Shown here piece after piece: positions 1-5,818 of a stretch of DNA of 6,632 bases. The notes below the pieces were generated by a model, which worked only from the letters and a program-made list of their open reading frames with translations, had not been told where the DNA came from and searched no databases. Position 1 is the stretch's first letter; every line of letters begins with the position of its first letter. This stretch comes from an uncultured Methylophilus sp. (GTDB taxonomy: Bacteria; Pseudomonadota; Gammaproteobacteria; Burkholderiales; Methylophilaceae). The DNA is taken from positions 1 through 6,632 of the forward strand of contig CAKZJM010000375.1 of NCBI GenBank assembly GCA_936943315.1, read 5' to 3'. The translations under genes and the position numbers were made by a program.

Positions 1-28
1 CATTGCCCGGCAGCACGGGCTGATTCAT
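1..28 (-). CDS. possible 5' end of a divergent gene (lptD?)
   Basis: On the minus strand an ATG at 28-26 opens a frame that stays open to the window edge, giving only nine residues (MNQPVLPGN). There is no clear Shine-Dalgarno sequence before it. In several beta- and gammaproteobacteria, for example Pseudomonas, the amgK-murU pair lies next to the outer-membrane LPS-assembly gene lptD, so a divergent lptD is the natural guess. The visible residues carry no recognisable LptD motif, so this call rests on context alone. Confidence 0.2.
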
Positions 29-43
29 TATTTGGGAACGTTT

Positions 44-1015
44 GTGGATAGAACACAGCAAATTCAGCAATGGCTGGCACGCGTGATAGACCAGCCTTTT
101 ACATTGACGACTGCCTCAGCAGACGCCAGCTTCAGGCGTTACTTCCGGGTCCATTTGCCGACGGAAACCCTGATTGCCATGGATGCGCCCCCACCGCAGG
201 AAGACTGCCGCCCGTTTGTGCGTGTGGCTGAGCAGTTGCTGGCGGCAGGGCTCAATGTGCCAAAGATTGTGGCGCAAGATGTCGCGCAAGGTTTTTTGTT
301 ATTGAGCGATCTTGGTAATGACACCTATTTATCACAACTGAATCGCGATAATGCCAAGGCCTTGTATGGCGATGCCTGCCAGGCCTTGATCAAGATGCAG
401 CTGGCAACTCAACCGGAAGCCTTGCCTCCTTACGATGGGGCCTTGCTGATGCGCGAGCTGCAGTTGTTCCCCGACTGGTATGTCGCCAAGCATTTGGGCA
501 AAACGCTGACCGCTGAGCAACAGGTTGTGCTGGATAAAACCTTTGCCTTGCTGGTAGACAATATTTTGCAACAGCCGCAAGTCACGGTACATCGCGATTA
601 CCACTCGCGCAACCTGATGGTCACGCCGGACAACAACCCAGGCATCCTCGATTTTCAGGATGCTGTCATCGGCGCCGTGACCTATGATCTGGTGTCTTTG
701 TTTAAAGATGCCTACATCCGCTGGGATGAAGAAGACCTGATGGACTGGGTGGTCCGTTACTGGCAATCGGCGAAAAAAGCGGGCCTGCCGGTCAATACCG
801 ATTTTGGCGAGTTCTACAAAGACTTTGAGTGGATGGGCGTACAGCGCCATATCAAAGTGCTGGGTATTTTTGCCCGCTTGTATCACCGCGATGGCAAAGA
901 TGGCTACCTCAAGGATATGCCGCTGGTGATGCAATATTTACAGGCTGCGTGCGAGCGCTATGTCGAGTTGAGGCCGTTCCTCAGGTTGCTGCAAACGCTG
1001 GAAAAGGCAGATTAA
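44..1015 (+). CDS. amgK: N-acetylmuramate/N-acetylglucosamine kinase, AmgK type
   Basis: This is an aminoglycoside-phosphotransferase-fold kinase that phosphorylates the anomeric carbon of MurNAc (and GlcNAc) with ATP in the cytoplasm, the first step of the MurU peptidoglycan-recycling bypass. Numbered from the GTG at 44 (323 aa), the N-lobe has DASFRRYFRV (27-36), typical of the family. The Brenner motif HRDYHSRN gives catalytic H183/D185 and N190, and LDFQD supplies the metal-binding D203. Length fits the family. A TTG at 32 would add four residues but has no ribosome site, while the GTG at 44 has GGGA six bases upstream. murU follows after 3 bases, which strongly supports AmgK over a generic phosphotransferase or choline kinase. 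Substrate is inferred, not visible. The exact start is uncertain. Confidence 0.88.
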   Translation: MDRTQQIQQWLARVIDQPFTLTTASADASFRRYFRVHLPTETLIAMDAPPPQEDCRPFVRVAEQLLAAGLNVPKIVAQDVAQGFLLLSDLGNDTYLSQLNRDNAKALYGDACQALIKMQLATQPEALPPYDGALLMRELQLFPDWYVAKHLGKTLTAEQQVVLDKTFALLVDNILQQPQVTVHRDYHSRNLMVTPDNNPGILDFQDAVIGAVTYDLVSLFKDAYIRWDEEDLMDWVVRYWQSAKKAGLPVNTDFGEFYKDFEWMGVQRHIKVLGIFARLYHRDGKDGYLKDMPLVMQYLQAACERYVELRPFLRLLQTLEKAD

Positions 1016-1018
1016 CGC

Positions 1019-1693
1019 ATGCGGGCGATGATTTTGGCTGCAGGGCGCGGTGAGCGCATGCGGCCGCTAACTGACCATACACCGAAACCGTTGTTACAGG
1101 TGGGCGGCAAACCACTGATCGTCTGGCATATTGAGCGCCTGGCGCGCGCCGGGTTTAACGAGCTGGTGATTAACCATGCCCATTTAGGCCAGCAGATCGA
1201 AGCTGCGCTGGGGGATGGCAGTCAATGGCAGGTGCAGATTCGTTACAGCGCCGAAGCCGTGGCGCTGGAAACCGCAGGGGGCATTGCCTACGCCTTACCC
1301 TTGCTCGGTGAACAGCCATTCCTGGTGGTTAATGGGGATGTGTTTACCGATATTGATTACGCAAGCCTGGCCTTGCCAGCCGGTAAGCTGGCACACCTGG
1401 TCATGGTGGATAATCCGCCGCAGCATGCGACAGGGGACTTTGGACTCAAAGACGGTATTGTATTCGAGTCTGCTGATAATCGACTGACGTTTTCAGGGGT
1501 AGGTGTGTATCATCCGGCGCTGTTTGATCGTGTGACTCGCGGCCAGGCAGCCAAATTGGCGCCTTTGTTAAAAGAAGCCATGCAGCAGCAACGGGTGACT
1601 GGACAATATCACCCTGGCTTGTGGCATGATATAGGCACGCCAGCGCGTTTAGAACAGCTGGATCATTGGCTCAATAACAATCAGGGGGAATGA
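1019..1693 (+). CDS. murU: N-acetylmuramate-1-phosphate uridylyltransferase MurU
   Basis: This cytoplasmic enzyme transfers UMP from UTP to MurNAc-1-phosphate, giving UDP-MurNAc and pyrophosphate. It completes salvage of wall sugar and bypasses MurA/MurB, which in Pseudomonas is linked to intrinsic fosfomycin tolerance. The 224-residue protein is a single nucleotidyltransferase domain. It has the signature LAAGRGERMRPLT (6-18), PKPLL with K23, LETAGGI (83-89), the NGDVFTD metal site with D107, a GDFGL segment, and WHDIGT with a second probable metal aspartate, D204. It lacks the C-terminal left-handed beta-helix of GlmU or long glucose-1-phosphate enzymes, as expected for MurU. An internal ATG at 1028 is an alternative start, but MRAMILAAG matches the usual family N-terminus. 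It sits 3 bases after amgK and overlaps the next gene. One small oddity is LETAGGI, where I recall LETGGGI in Pseudomonas MurU. Confidence 0.92.
   Translation: MRAMILAAGRGERMRPLTDHTPKPLLQVGGKPLIVWHIERLARAGFNELVINHAHLGQQIEAALGDGSQWQVQIRYSAEAVALETAGGIAYALPLLGEQPFLVVNGDVFTDIDYASLALPAGKLAHLVMVDNPPQHATGDFGLKDGIVFESADNRLTFSGVGVYHPALFDRVTRGQAAKLAPLLKEAMQQQRVTGQYHPGLWHDIGTPARLEQLDHWLNNNQGE
1683..1688 (+). promoter_or_regulatory. ribosome binding site of the psiE-like gene inside murU
   Basis: AGGGGG lies within the last codons of murU. It is one base from the ATG at 1690 and four bases from the in-frame ATG at 1693. The usual spacing favours the second ATG, which would make the protein one residue shorter. 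Either way the site is inside murU, so translation of the two genes is probably coupled. Confidence 0.5.
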
Positions 1694-2121
1694 TGAAGCC
1701 ACCTTACGAACATCGCACCGACAAAATGGCGCACCAGGCTTTGATGTGGATAGAGCGCTTAGGATTAGGGTTGGTGACCATTGCCACCTTCTTCTCACTG
1801 GCTCACGAATTGTCACGCATGTGGAATGTAGGCATGGTCGGCTTGGGCGACCTGTTGCAGCTCTTTTTGTATCTGGAAGTGTTTTCCATGATTAACAGCT
1901 ATTTTGGCACCGGAAAGTTGCCCATGCGCTACCCGATCTATATCGCAATGGTGGCGCTGGCACGGTATTTATTGCTGGATATGAAAGAAATGACCGAGAC
2001 GCATATGCTGGCAGTGTCTGCGGCCATCCTGATCCTGGCCATTTCGGTATTGGTGATGCGCTTTGGTCATGCGCGCTTTCCCTACGAGGATATTCCCGAG
2101 CAGAAGCGCGATTTGTTATAG
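1690..2121 (+). CDS. psiE: PsiE-family (phosphate-starvation-inducible) inner membrane protein
   Basis: This 143-residue, very hydrophobic protein has four predicted membrane segments at about 24-41, 50-68, 81-96 and 107-123. It carries the pattern of the PsiE family (PF06146) across segments two and three: FLYLEVFSMI (59-68), then a short loop KLPMRYPIYIAM (76-87) and ALARYLLLD (89-97). E. coli PsiE is induced by phosphate starvation under PhoB and cAMP-CRP, but its biochemical function is unknown, so the name describes a family and not an activity. The start overlaps the murU stop as ATGA (1690-1693), so it is the third cistron of the recycling operon. I see no Pho box nearby, so phosphate control is not supported here. 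The charged loop around D97-E103 and the conserved E63 lie near membrane boundaries. Confidence 0.82.
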   Translation: MMKPPYEHRTDKMAHQALMWIERLGLGLVTIATFFSLAHELSRMWNVGMVGLGDLLQLFLYLEVFSMINSYFGTGKLPMRYPIYIAMVALARYLLLDMKEMTETHMLAVSAAILILAISVLVMRFGHARFPYEDIPEQKRDLL

Positions 2122-2130
2122 CGCCTTAAA

Positions 2131-2154
2131 GCAGCAGCCCTGCTGCTGCATTTT
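2131..2154. terminator. probable bidirectional rho-independent terminator
   Basis: GCAGCAG (2131-2137) pairs perfectly with CTGCTGC (2143-2149) around a five-base loop, followed by ATTTT on the plus strand. On the minus strand the same stem is followed by TTTAAGG. It lies between the ends of the converging psiE-like gene (2121) and the diguanylate cyclase gene (2168), so it can serve both. The T tracts are short, so termination may be partial. Confidence 0.6.
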
Positions 2155-2167
2155 GCTCTAATCGTGC

Positions 2168-3196
2168 TTAGGCTACAGCAGGTTCATCCGCCAGCATGGT
2201 TACCTGGTTGCGGCCCTGGGCTTTCGAAGTGTAGAGCGCTTGGTCCGCGCGGGTGATAAAACTGTCTGCTGACTCGCCTGGCTGATACGCGGCCACACCC
2301 AATGAAATCGTGATATTTGAAATCAGGCGTTGTGTGGCACCACTTTTAATGGCGATGGCCGCGACCTGGCGGCGGATATTTTCCGCAATATTTAAAGCGA
2401 CCTCGACACTGGTGTGCGGCAATAACAACACGAATTCTTCACCGCCATAACGGGCCGCCGTATATAAATTGCCTGACACTGTTTTGAGAATCCTGCCCAC
2501 GGCCTGGATGACTTTATCGCCAAACAAATGACCGTAACTGTCATTAACGCGTTTGAAAAAGTCGATATCCGCAATCACCAGACAAGTATCATCGGCCGCT
2601 ACTGCGTCCAGGCATTGATTCAAGGCCGTATCAAAGCCTTTGCGGTTCATCAGCCCGGTCAGGCCATCAGAAATAGCTTCCTGCTTGGCTTTCATGATTT
2701 CGTTTTTAAGTTCCGAGACTTCTTGCAGACTGGTGTTCAACTGATGCTGTAAGGTATGCATCGAAGTCTGCATGTGCATGGTCTGGTCCAGCAGCGGCCG
2801 TAAGTGCGCGCTCAAGGGGCTGTCTATTTGTTGCATTTTTCCAGACCATTCATCCAGTGACTTCTTGAACTGCGAGGTGTCTTGCCCGGCCTTTTCGGTG
2901 GAGGAGGTAATGTCGTTAATGACTTCGTGAAAGCGTTCTGCCAGCACTTTGGCGCTGTCGCTATCCATGCTGGAGATATGTTTGTTATACAGGTGGGCGG
3001 TGCTTTTTTCGTTGAGTTTTTTTTCTTTTTCGATCAACTCATTGACCTCATCAATCAGCCGCGCATGTTCGCCGGACGAATATTCATACCAGACAGCGTA
3101 GCTGACTGGATGAAAAGCCGCATCCTGCATCGACATGTGATGAATCGCTTGCCTAAGATATTCTGCACTTTTTTCTTTAGTGATTTCGTATTGCAT
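2168..3196 (-). CDS. GGDEF-domain diguanylate cyclase, soluble
   Basis: It should make c-di-GMP from two GTP. I start it at the ATG at 3196 (342 aa), because GAGAG lies six bases upstream. A TTG at 3265 extends the frame by 23 residues but has no ribosome site and coincides with a likely -35 box. Residues 1 to about 75 form an N-terminal domain with FHPVSYAVWYEYSSGE (28-43), a motif seen in other proteobacterial cyclases but of unknown function to me. Residues 76-175 are mostly helical, with coiled-coil character near 140-172. The GGDEF domain begins at DGLTGLMNRKGFD (177-189), has DIDFFKRVND (210-219) for metal and GTP binding, and the active loop GGEEF (251-255). The I-site RxxD expected nine residues before the loop is GNLY (242-245), so product inhibition by that site is unlikely. 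No membrane segment or signal peptide is seen. No partner EAL gene is in view. Confidence 0.9.
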   Translation of the reverse strand: MQYEITKEKSAEYLRQAIHHMSMQDAAFHPVSYAVWYEYSSGEHARLIDEVNELIEKEKKLNEKSTAHLYNKHISSMDSDSAKVLAERFHEVINDITSSTEKAGQDTSQFKKSLDEWSGKMQQIDSPLSAHLRPLLDQTMHMQTSMHTLQHQLNTSLQEVSELKNEIMKAKQEAISDGLTGLMNRKGFDTALNQCLDAVAADDTCLVIADIDFFKRVNDSYGHLFGDKVIQAVGRILKTVSGNLYTAARYGGEEFVLLLPHTSVEVALNIAENIRRQVAAIAIKSGATQRLISNITISLGVAAYQPGESADSFITRADQALYTSKAQGRNQVTMLADEPAVA

Positions 3197-3202
3197 CTTG
3201 TT

Positions 3203-3207
3203 CTCTC
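3203..3207 (-). promoter_or_regulatory. ribosome binding site of the diguanylate cyclase gene
   Basis: On the minus strand GAGAG precedes the ATG at 3196 by six bases. It is the reason for choosing this start over the longer TTG-initiated frame from 3265. Confidence 0.6.
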
Positions 3208-3236
3208 GCGATGTTAAATTCAGCGCAAATCCATTT

Positions 3237-3265
3237 CTTATCGTCAGATTTCGAGACGTACTCAA
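3237..3265 (-). promoter_or_regulatory. candidate sigma70 promoter of the diguanylate cyclase gene
   Basis: On the minus strand TTGAGT (3265-3260) and GATAAG (3242-3237) are separated by 17 bases, and each matches four of six consensus positions. A transcript from here would start near 3230 and leave a leader of about 34 bases before the ATG at 3196. The match is moderate and unverified. Confidence 0.4.
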
Positions 3266-3339
3266 ACCTGATAACGGCCTGGTGTCGATTTTTTTTAATT
3301 TCCGCGATGAAAATTTTCTTTAAGCCGCGTGATTTTGCT

Positions 3340-3345
3340 TAAAAT
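3340..3345 (+). promoter_or_regulatory. candidate -10 box for the DUF3820-DUF2927 gene pair
   Basis: TAAAAT matches the -10 consensus in five of six positions and lies 27 bases before the ATG at 3373. The sequence about 17 bases upstream (around 3316-3322, TTCTTTA) is a poor -35. It sits in an A/T-rich patch that begins near 3288 and shares the 176-base gap with the divergent cyclase promoter. Confidence 0.3.
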
Positions 3346-3372
3346 GATGTTGCGCCTGCCATTGATATCCTC

Positions 3373-3603
3373 ATGAAAAAAGAAGACCTGATCCAGCTAG
3401 TCACCCTCAAAATGCCTTACGGTAAATACCAGGGCCGGTTAATTGCCGATTTGCCCGGACATTATTTGCATTGGTTTGCCCGCGAGGGGTTTCCGCCTGG
3501 CGAATTGGGGCGCTTATTGCACCTGATGCGAGAAATTGACCACAACGGTTTGTCATCGCTACTCACGCCGTTGCGCGCAGAGGCTGGAAAACCGCATGAT
3601 TAA
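3373..3603 (+). CDS. small DUF3820-family protein, function unknown
   Basis: This 76-residue cytoplasmic protein matches the DUF3820 family (PF12843, labelled putative quorum-sensing-regulated virulence factor; E. coli YpeB is a relative). The family signature is clear: MPYGKYQGRLIADLPGHYLHWF (14-35, quoted here by its key residues G17, K18, Y19, G21, L27-P28 and W34-F35), then GFPPGELGRLL (39-49) and a conserved NGL (58-60) near the end. Members are compact stand-alone proteins of this length with no assigned reaction. The virulence label comes from one annotation lineage and should not be read as a role here. I see no Shine-Dalgarno sequence before the ATG, so initiation may be weak. The stop codon lies 8 bases inside the next gene, suggesting co-translation. 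Confidence 0.85.
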   Translation: MKKEDLIQLVTLKMPYGKYQGRLIADLPGHYLHWFAREGFPPGELGRLLHLMREIDHNGLSSLLTPLRAEAGKPHD

Positions 3604-4369
3604 GGGGTGCTGGCTATTATGGGCAGGCTTGTTTTGGTTTAATCAGGTGCTGGCTGAAGAGGCCTGGCAGTCGCCTGAATATTTACAGCAGGCGTTTTTT
3701 GAAGTGGCCTTGCATAATGAGTATTCTGGCGGTGAGCAGCCGGTGCGTAAATGGCAGCAGCCGATTAAAGTATGGGTGGCGCACCATACTGACCAGTCTG
3801 AGCAGCATGGACTGCTCACGCAATATCACATGCAGCATTTGGCCAAGCTGACCGGTCACCCCATCAGTTTCGTGAGCACCCGCCAGGAAGCCAATTTTGT
3901 GGTGGTGTTTTCGCACCTTCAACTGTGGCGCAATGATATTGCCCTTGTTAGCGGCAATTTGAAGATTAAGCCGCCGTCAGATGCGGCCTGTATGTTTGGC
4001 GTGGATCTCGATGACAAGAAAGCGATTAAAAAAGCCTGGGTGGTGATTCCGGTCGATCTCGCTCAGGAGCACCGCCAGTTATTGTCGTGCATTGTCGAAG
4101 AGACGACGCAAGCGATGGGGCTGCCGAATGACTCAGAAAAAGTGTACCCCTCCATCTTTAATGACAAGACGCCAGAATCATTGCTGACGGGGCTGGATGC
4201 CCTCCTTTTGAAGATGCTTTATTCCCCCGGCATTAAACCCGGCATGCACAGAACCCAGGCTAGGCCTATCCTGGATAAGCTGCTTCGGCAATGGCAAAGC
4301 GATGGCACCATCCGTGATGCAGAGAAAAATGTCAGGCAGTCTGAACTCTATGACATGATGGGCTTCTGA
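3596..4369 (+). CDS. secreted DUF2927-like protein, function unknown
   Basis: From the ATG at 3596 the product has 257 residues and opens with a classical signal peptide: a K3 n-region, hydrophobic WLLWAGLFWF (6-15), and probable cleavage after VLA (18-20). An upstream ATG at 3536 adds 20 polar residues that would bury the signal, so I reject it. GGAAA lies five bases before the chosen start. The mature part resembles DUF2927 (PF11150): a WQQPIKVWV strand (53-61), LTGHPISF (85-92), ANFVVVF (99-105), then CIVEETTQAMGLPNDS (165-180), SIFND (186-190) and LYSPGIKPGM (208-217). C132 and C165 could form a periplasmic disulfide. The EETTQ helix followed by GLPND recalls a metalloprotease helix without its HExxH histidines, which is only a resemblance. 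It overlaps the DUF3820 gene by 8 bases. I cannot assign a function. Confidence 0.75.
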   Translation: MIKGCWLLWAGLFWFNQVLAEEAWQSPEYLQQAFFEVALHNEYSGGEQPVRKWQQPIKVWVAHHTDQSEQHGLLTQYHMQHLAKLTGHPISFVSTRQEANFVVVFSHLQLWRNDIALVSGNLKIKPPSDAACMFGVDLDDKKAIKKAWVVIPVDLAQEHRQLLSCIVEETTQAMGLPNDSEKVYPSIFNDKTPESLLTGLDALLLKMLYSPGIKPGMHRTQARPILDKLLRQWQSDGTIRDAEKNVRQSELYDMMGF

Positions 4370-4388
4370 GCTGCATAGGGTTGAACCA

Positions 4389-4420
4389 TTGACGCAATTG
4401 CATACCAAATACGCTACAAT
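4389..4420 (+). promoter_or_regulatory. candidate promoter of pepP-ubiH
   Basis: TACAAT (4415-4420) is a good -10 box (five of six). TTGACG (4389-4394) is a good -35 box (five of six), but the spacer is 20 bases, longer than the usual 16-18. Transcription would start near 4427. This is another argument that the TTG at 4427 is not the translation start of pepP. No terminator separates this site from the preceding gene, so read-through is also possible. Confidence 0.45.
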
Positions 4421-4445
4421 TCTTTATTGTTTCAGATTGATCGCC

Positions 4446-4450
4446 AAGGA
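4446..4450 (+). promoter_or_regulatory. ribosome binding site setting the TTG start of pepP
   Basis: AAGGA lies six bases before the TTG at 4457. The next ATG (4469) is 18 bases away from it, and the TTG at 4427 has no such site, so initiation at 4457 is the best-supported choice. Confidence 0.6.
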
Positions 4451-4456
4451 TTTGCT

Positions 4457-5782
4457 TTGAGTACCTCCATGCAAGAATTTTCCCGTCGCCGCCAGTGTTT
4501 GATAGACAGCATGCAGGCGGGGATTGCGGTCATCCCGACAGCGCCAGAAGTGACACGCAACCGCGATAGTCACTACCCTTACCGTTTTGACAGTTATTTT
4601 TACTACCTGACCGGCTTTAAAGAGCCTGAGGCCGTGCTGGTGGTGATTGCCGGTGCCACGGCCAAAAGTATCCTGTTTTGCCGTGATAAAGACCTGGAGC
4701 GCGAAATCTGGGATGGTTTCCGTTATGGCCCTGAAGCCGCCAAAACAGAATTTGGCTTTGATGAGGCGTATTCCATTACGCAACTCGATGAGCAATTACC
4801 CAAGTTGATGGCGAACCAGCCAGAGCTGTTTTTTAGCCTGGGCGTTGAACCCGCCTGGGATGCTAAAGTGAGTGGCTGGCTTAATGCCGTCAAGGCGCAA
4901 GCACGCACGGGTGTGCAAGCCCCTGCCAAGCTGGTTGATGTGCGTCAAGCGCTGGATGCCATGCGTCTGCTTAAATCGCCGTTTGAGATTGACCTGATGC
5001 GTCGTTCGGCCAATATTGCCGCCACTGCCCATAACCGCGCCATGCAGGCGACCCATGCAGGCAAATGGGAATACGAAATCGAAGCCGAGTTTTTGCATGA
5101 ATTTTACCGTCAGGGTGCGCAAGCCCCGGCGTATACCAGCATTGTTGCTGGCGGCGCCAATGCGTGCACGTTGCATTACAACTTTAATAACGCCCAACTC
5201 AAGGCAGGCGATTTGTTGCTGATTGATGCCGGGTGTGAGTTAGATGGGTATGCCTCGGATATTACGCGGACGTTTCCGGTAAACGGCCGCTTTACAGGCC
5301 CGCAAAAAGATTTATATGAACTCGTATTGGCTGCGCAGGCTGCGGCAATCGCAAGTGTGAATGTGCAGCATCACTGGAATGCGCCACATGAAGCAGCGCT
5401 TGATGTGCTGGTCGACGGCTTTATCCATTATGGGTTATGCCAGGGCAGCCGTGAGGCCGTGTTGGAAAGCGGTGCTTACCGCCAGTTTTACATGCATCGC
5501 ACCGGGCACTGGCTGGGGCTGGATGTGCATGATGCGGGCGAATACAAAGCGCCCGCCGGGGAGTGGGTCATGCTGCAACCCGGTAATGTGCTGACAGTTG
5601 AGCCAGGCTGCTATGTGCGTCCTGCCGACAATGTGCCGGAACATTTCTGGAATATTGGTATCCGCATTGAAGATGATGTGCTGGTGACAGCAGAAGGCCA
5701 CGAAGTGCTTACCGCGGCAGCGGTGAAAACCGTGGCAGACGTTGAGGCATTGATGCGCCAGTCATCCGTCAGCGCAGCATAA
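4457..5782 (+). CDS. pepP: Xaa-Pro aminopeptidase (aminopeptidase P)
   Basis: This cytoplasmic dimanganese peptidase of family M24B removes the N-terminal residue from peptides whose second residue is proline. From the TTG at 4457 it has 441 residues, the length of E. coli PepP. The N-terminal creatinase-like domain (about 5-165) shows EFSRRRQ, APEVTRNRDSHYPYR (29-43) and the FYYLTGFKEPEAVLV segment (48-62). The pita-bread catalytic domain follows, with all five metal ligands in place: D257 and D268 (IDAGCELDGYASDITRTF), H351 (TGHWLGLDVHD), E382 (TVEPG) and E405 (IRIEDD). H347 of MHRTGHW corresponds to the substrate-binding histidine of MHGLSHW in E. coli. ubiH follows after 36 bases, an arrangement conserved in proteobacteria. 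The ygfB gene that precedes pepP in E. coli is absent here. Confidence 0.95.
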   Translation: MSTSMQEFSRRRQCLIDSMQAGIAVIPTAPEVTRNRDSHYPYRFDSYFYYLTGFKEPEAVLVVIAGATAKSILFCRDKDLEREIWDGFRYGPEAAKTEFGFDEAYSITQLDEQLPKLMANQPELFFSLGVEPAWDAKVSGWLNAVKAQARTGVQAPAKLVDVRQALDAMRLLKSPFEIDLMRRSANIAATAHNRAMQATHAGKWEYEIEAEFLHEFYRQGAQAPAYTSIVAGGANACTLHYNFNNAQLKAGDLLLIDAGCELDGYASDITRTFPVNGRFTGPQKDLYELVLAAQAAAIASVNVQHHWNAPHEAALDVLVDGFIHYGLCQGSREAVLESGAYRQFYMHRTGHWLGLDVHDAGEYKAPAGEWVMLQPGNVLTVEPGCYVRPADNVPEHFWNIGIRIEDDVLVTAEGHEVLTAAAVKTVADVEALMRQSSVSAA

Positions 5783-5818
5783 CGTTAAAGTGTGATTGTT
5801 TAGTCAAAGGTAGTCAGT

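Noticed and set aside
332..934. A 200-codon open frame on the minus strand, antisense to amgK
   Set aside because: It lies wholly inside a well-supported kinase gene, has no ribosome site or recognisable domain, and its composition is what a reverse-complement frame of a coding region gives.
3289..3296. Run of eight T residues as a rho-independent terminator
   Set aside because: No stable stem precedes it, and it lies in a divergent intergenic region where no transcript is expected to end. An A/T-rich promoter region explains it better.
3207..3316. CGCGATG occurring twice, at 3207-3213 and 3303-3309, each followed by an A/T-rich run, as a possible operator pair
   Set aside because: Only seven bases match exactly, they are 96 bases apart, and there is no internal symmetry. 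Chance is sufficient.
3536..3595. Longer start for the DUF2927-like protein
   Set aside because: The added 20 residues are polar and would place the signal peptide internally. They overlap the conserved end of the DUF3820 gene in another frame.
4796..5197. A 133-codon minus-strand frame inside pepP
   Set aside because: The plus strand carries all metal ligands of aminopeptidase P. The antisense frame shows no motif and is a shadow.
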